Shown here piece after piece: positions 63,790 to 64,000 of a stretch of DNA of 64,000 nucleotides. Every line of letters starts with the position of its first letter. Within the stretch, counting starts at the first letter, position 1. The notes under the pieces were generated by a model, which saw only the letters and a program-made list of their open reading frames with translations, made no database searches and was not told the DNA's origin. This stretch comes from Aeromonas sobria. Its GTDB lineage: Bacteria; Pseudomonadota; Gammaproteobacteria; Enterobacterales; Aeromonadaceae. The stretch spans positions 124,001 to 188,000 of the forward strand of contig NZ_CDBW01000044.1 in the NCBI RefSeq assembly GCF_000820145.1, in the 5' to 3' direction. The position numbers were made by a program, and so were the translations under genes.

Positions 63790-64000
63790 CTATTTGCCCC
63801 GTTGCTGCGGGCTCTGCCGATCCAGCTCATGAAGATAATCGAGCTTCTGGCCGATCTGCTTTTCAAGGCCGCGATCGGTGGGCTGGTAGTACTGCTTGCC
63901 AGCCAGTTCTGGTGGGAGATAGTCCTCACCCGCGGCATAGGCGCCCGGTTCGTCATGGGCATAGCGATACTCGGCGCCGTAGCCCAGCTCGCTCATCAGC
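63790..64000 (-). CDS. rarA: RarA (MgsA) replication-associated recombination protein, 3' end
   Basis: Only the last ~70 codons lie in the window; the gene continues beyond position 64000. AAGEDYLPPELAGKQYYQPTDRGLEKQIGQKL and ELDRQSPQQRGK are the typical RarA C-terminus. RarA is an AAA+ ATPase acting at stalled replication forks. Its place upstream of serS is conserved with E. coli. Confidence 0.9.
   Translation of the reverse strand, partial: LMSELGYGAEYRYAHDEPGAYAAGEDYLPPELAGKQYYQPTDRGLEKQIGQKLDYLHELDRQSPQQRGK

Overview
The window looks like a piece of a chromosome from an Aeromonas-like gammaproteobacterium. The DNA is GC-rich, and most genes are recognisable gammaproteobacterial core genes in familiar neighbourhoods: sdhCDAB-sucABCD divergent from gltA, serC-aroA, cvpA-purF, adk-hemH, and rarA beside serS. 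No tRNA, rRNA, CRISPR array, intact insertion sequence or prophage was seen. Genus is inferred from overall gene content and protein character; no 16S is present.

Layout. 0-5.9 kb: a FadL-type fatty-acid porin with a FadR-like operator, an EAL-HDOD signalling protein, a thiolase divergent from a LiuR-like MerR regulator, ribosomal protein L25 with a structured leader, and a LysM protein. 5.9-12 kb: the giant helicase HrpA, a CBS-pair protein and a tandem HD/HD-GYP protein. 12.3-18.6 kb: dadA, asd, a truncated fdhD next to unassigned DNA, and a TetR regulator divergent from a lipoprotein amidohydrolase. 18.6-19.9 kb: a short AT-rich island-like patch with one orphan membrane-anchored coiled-coil gene. 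19.9-31.3 kb: the TCA-cycle block (succinyl-CoA synthetase, 2-oxoglutarate dehydrogenase E1/E2, succinate dehydrogenase, citrate synthase). 31.3-37.4 kb: small accessory and housekeeping genes (GNAT, DUF5718, Nudix, pyridoxal kinase, DUF429, surface-repeat protein, YbcJ, DUF4442). 37.5-41.3 kb: aroG, aroA and serC for aromatic and serine synthesis. 41.6-45.1 kb: etfBA divergent from ETF-quinone oxidoreductase. 45.4-54.4 kb: corA, a DUF2919 membrane protein, a secretin-like protein, YceB, a large exported protein behind a Fur-like box, glgC and a degenerate GGDEF-EAL protein. 54.5-64 kb: DUF2750, gsk, MAPEG, hemH, adk, miaE, purF, cvpA, serS and the 3' end of rarA.

How the parts connect. Fatty-acid and branched-chain amino-acid oxidation is a theme: FadL imports fatty acids, the thiolase cleaves acyl-CoA, and ETF with ETF-QO carries dehydrogenase electrons to quinone. 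A perfect palindrome between etfB and the ETF-QO gene closely matches one between the thiolase and the MerR gene, which suggests that a single LiuR-type regulator controls both loci some 39 kb apart. Acetyl-CoA then enters the TCA cycle through GltA and the sdh-suc block. Predicted operators for FadR, TyrR, PurR and Fur, plus an L25 leader hairpin, are visible.

There is no obvious new multi-gene system. The most unusual items are a diverged tandem duplication of the sdhA/sdhB junction that creates a 31-codon chimeric ORF, the AT-rich orphan gene, the truncated fdhD with adjoining DNA of unknown origin, and the large Fur-box-linked exported protein of unknown function.
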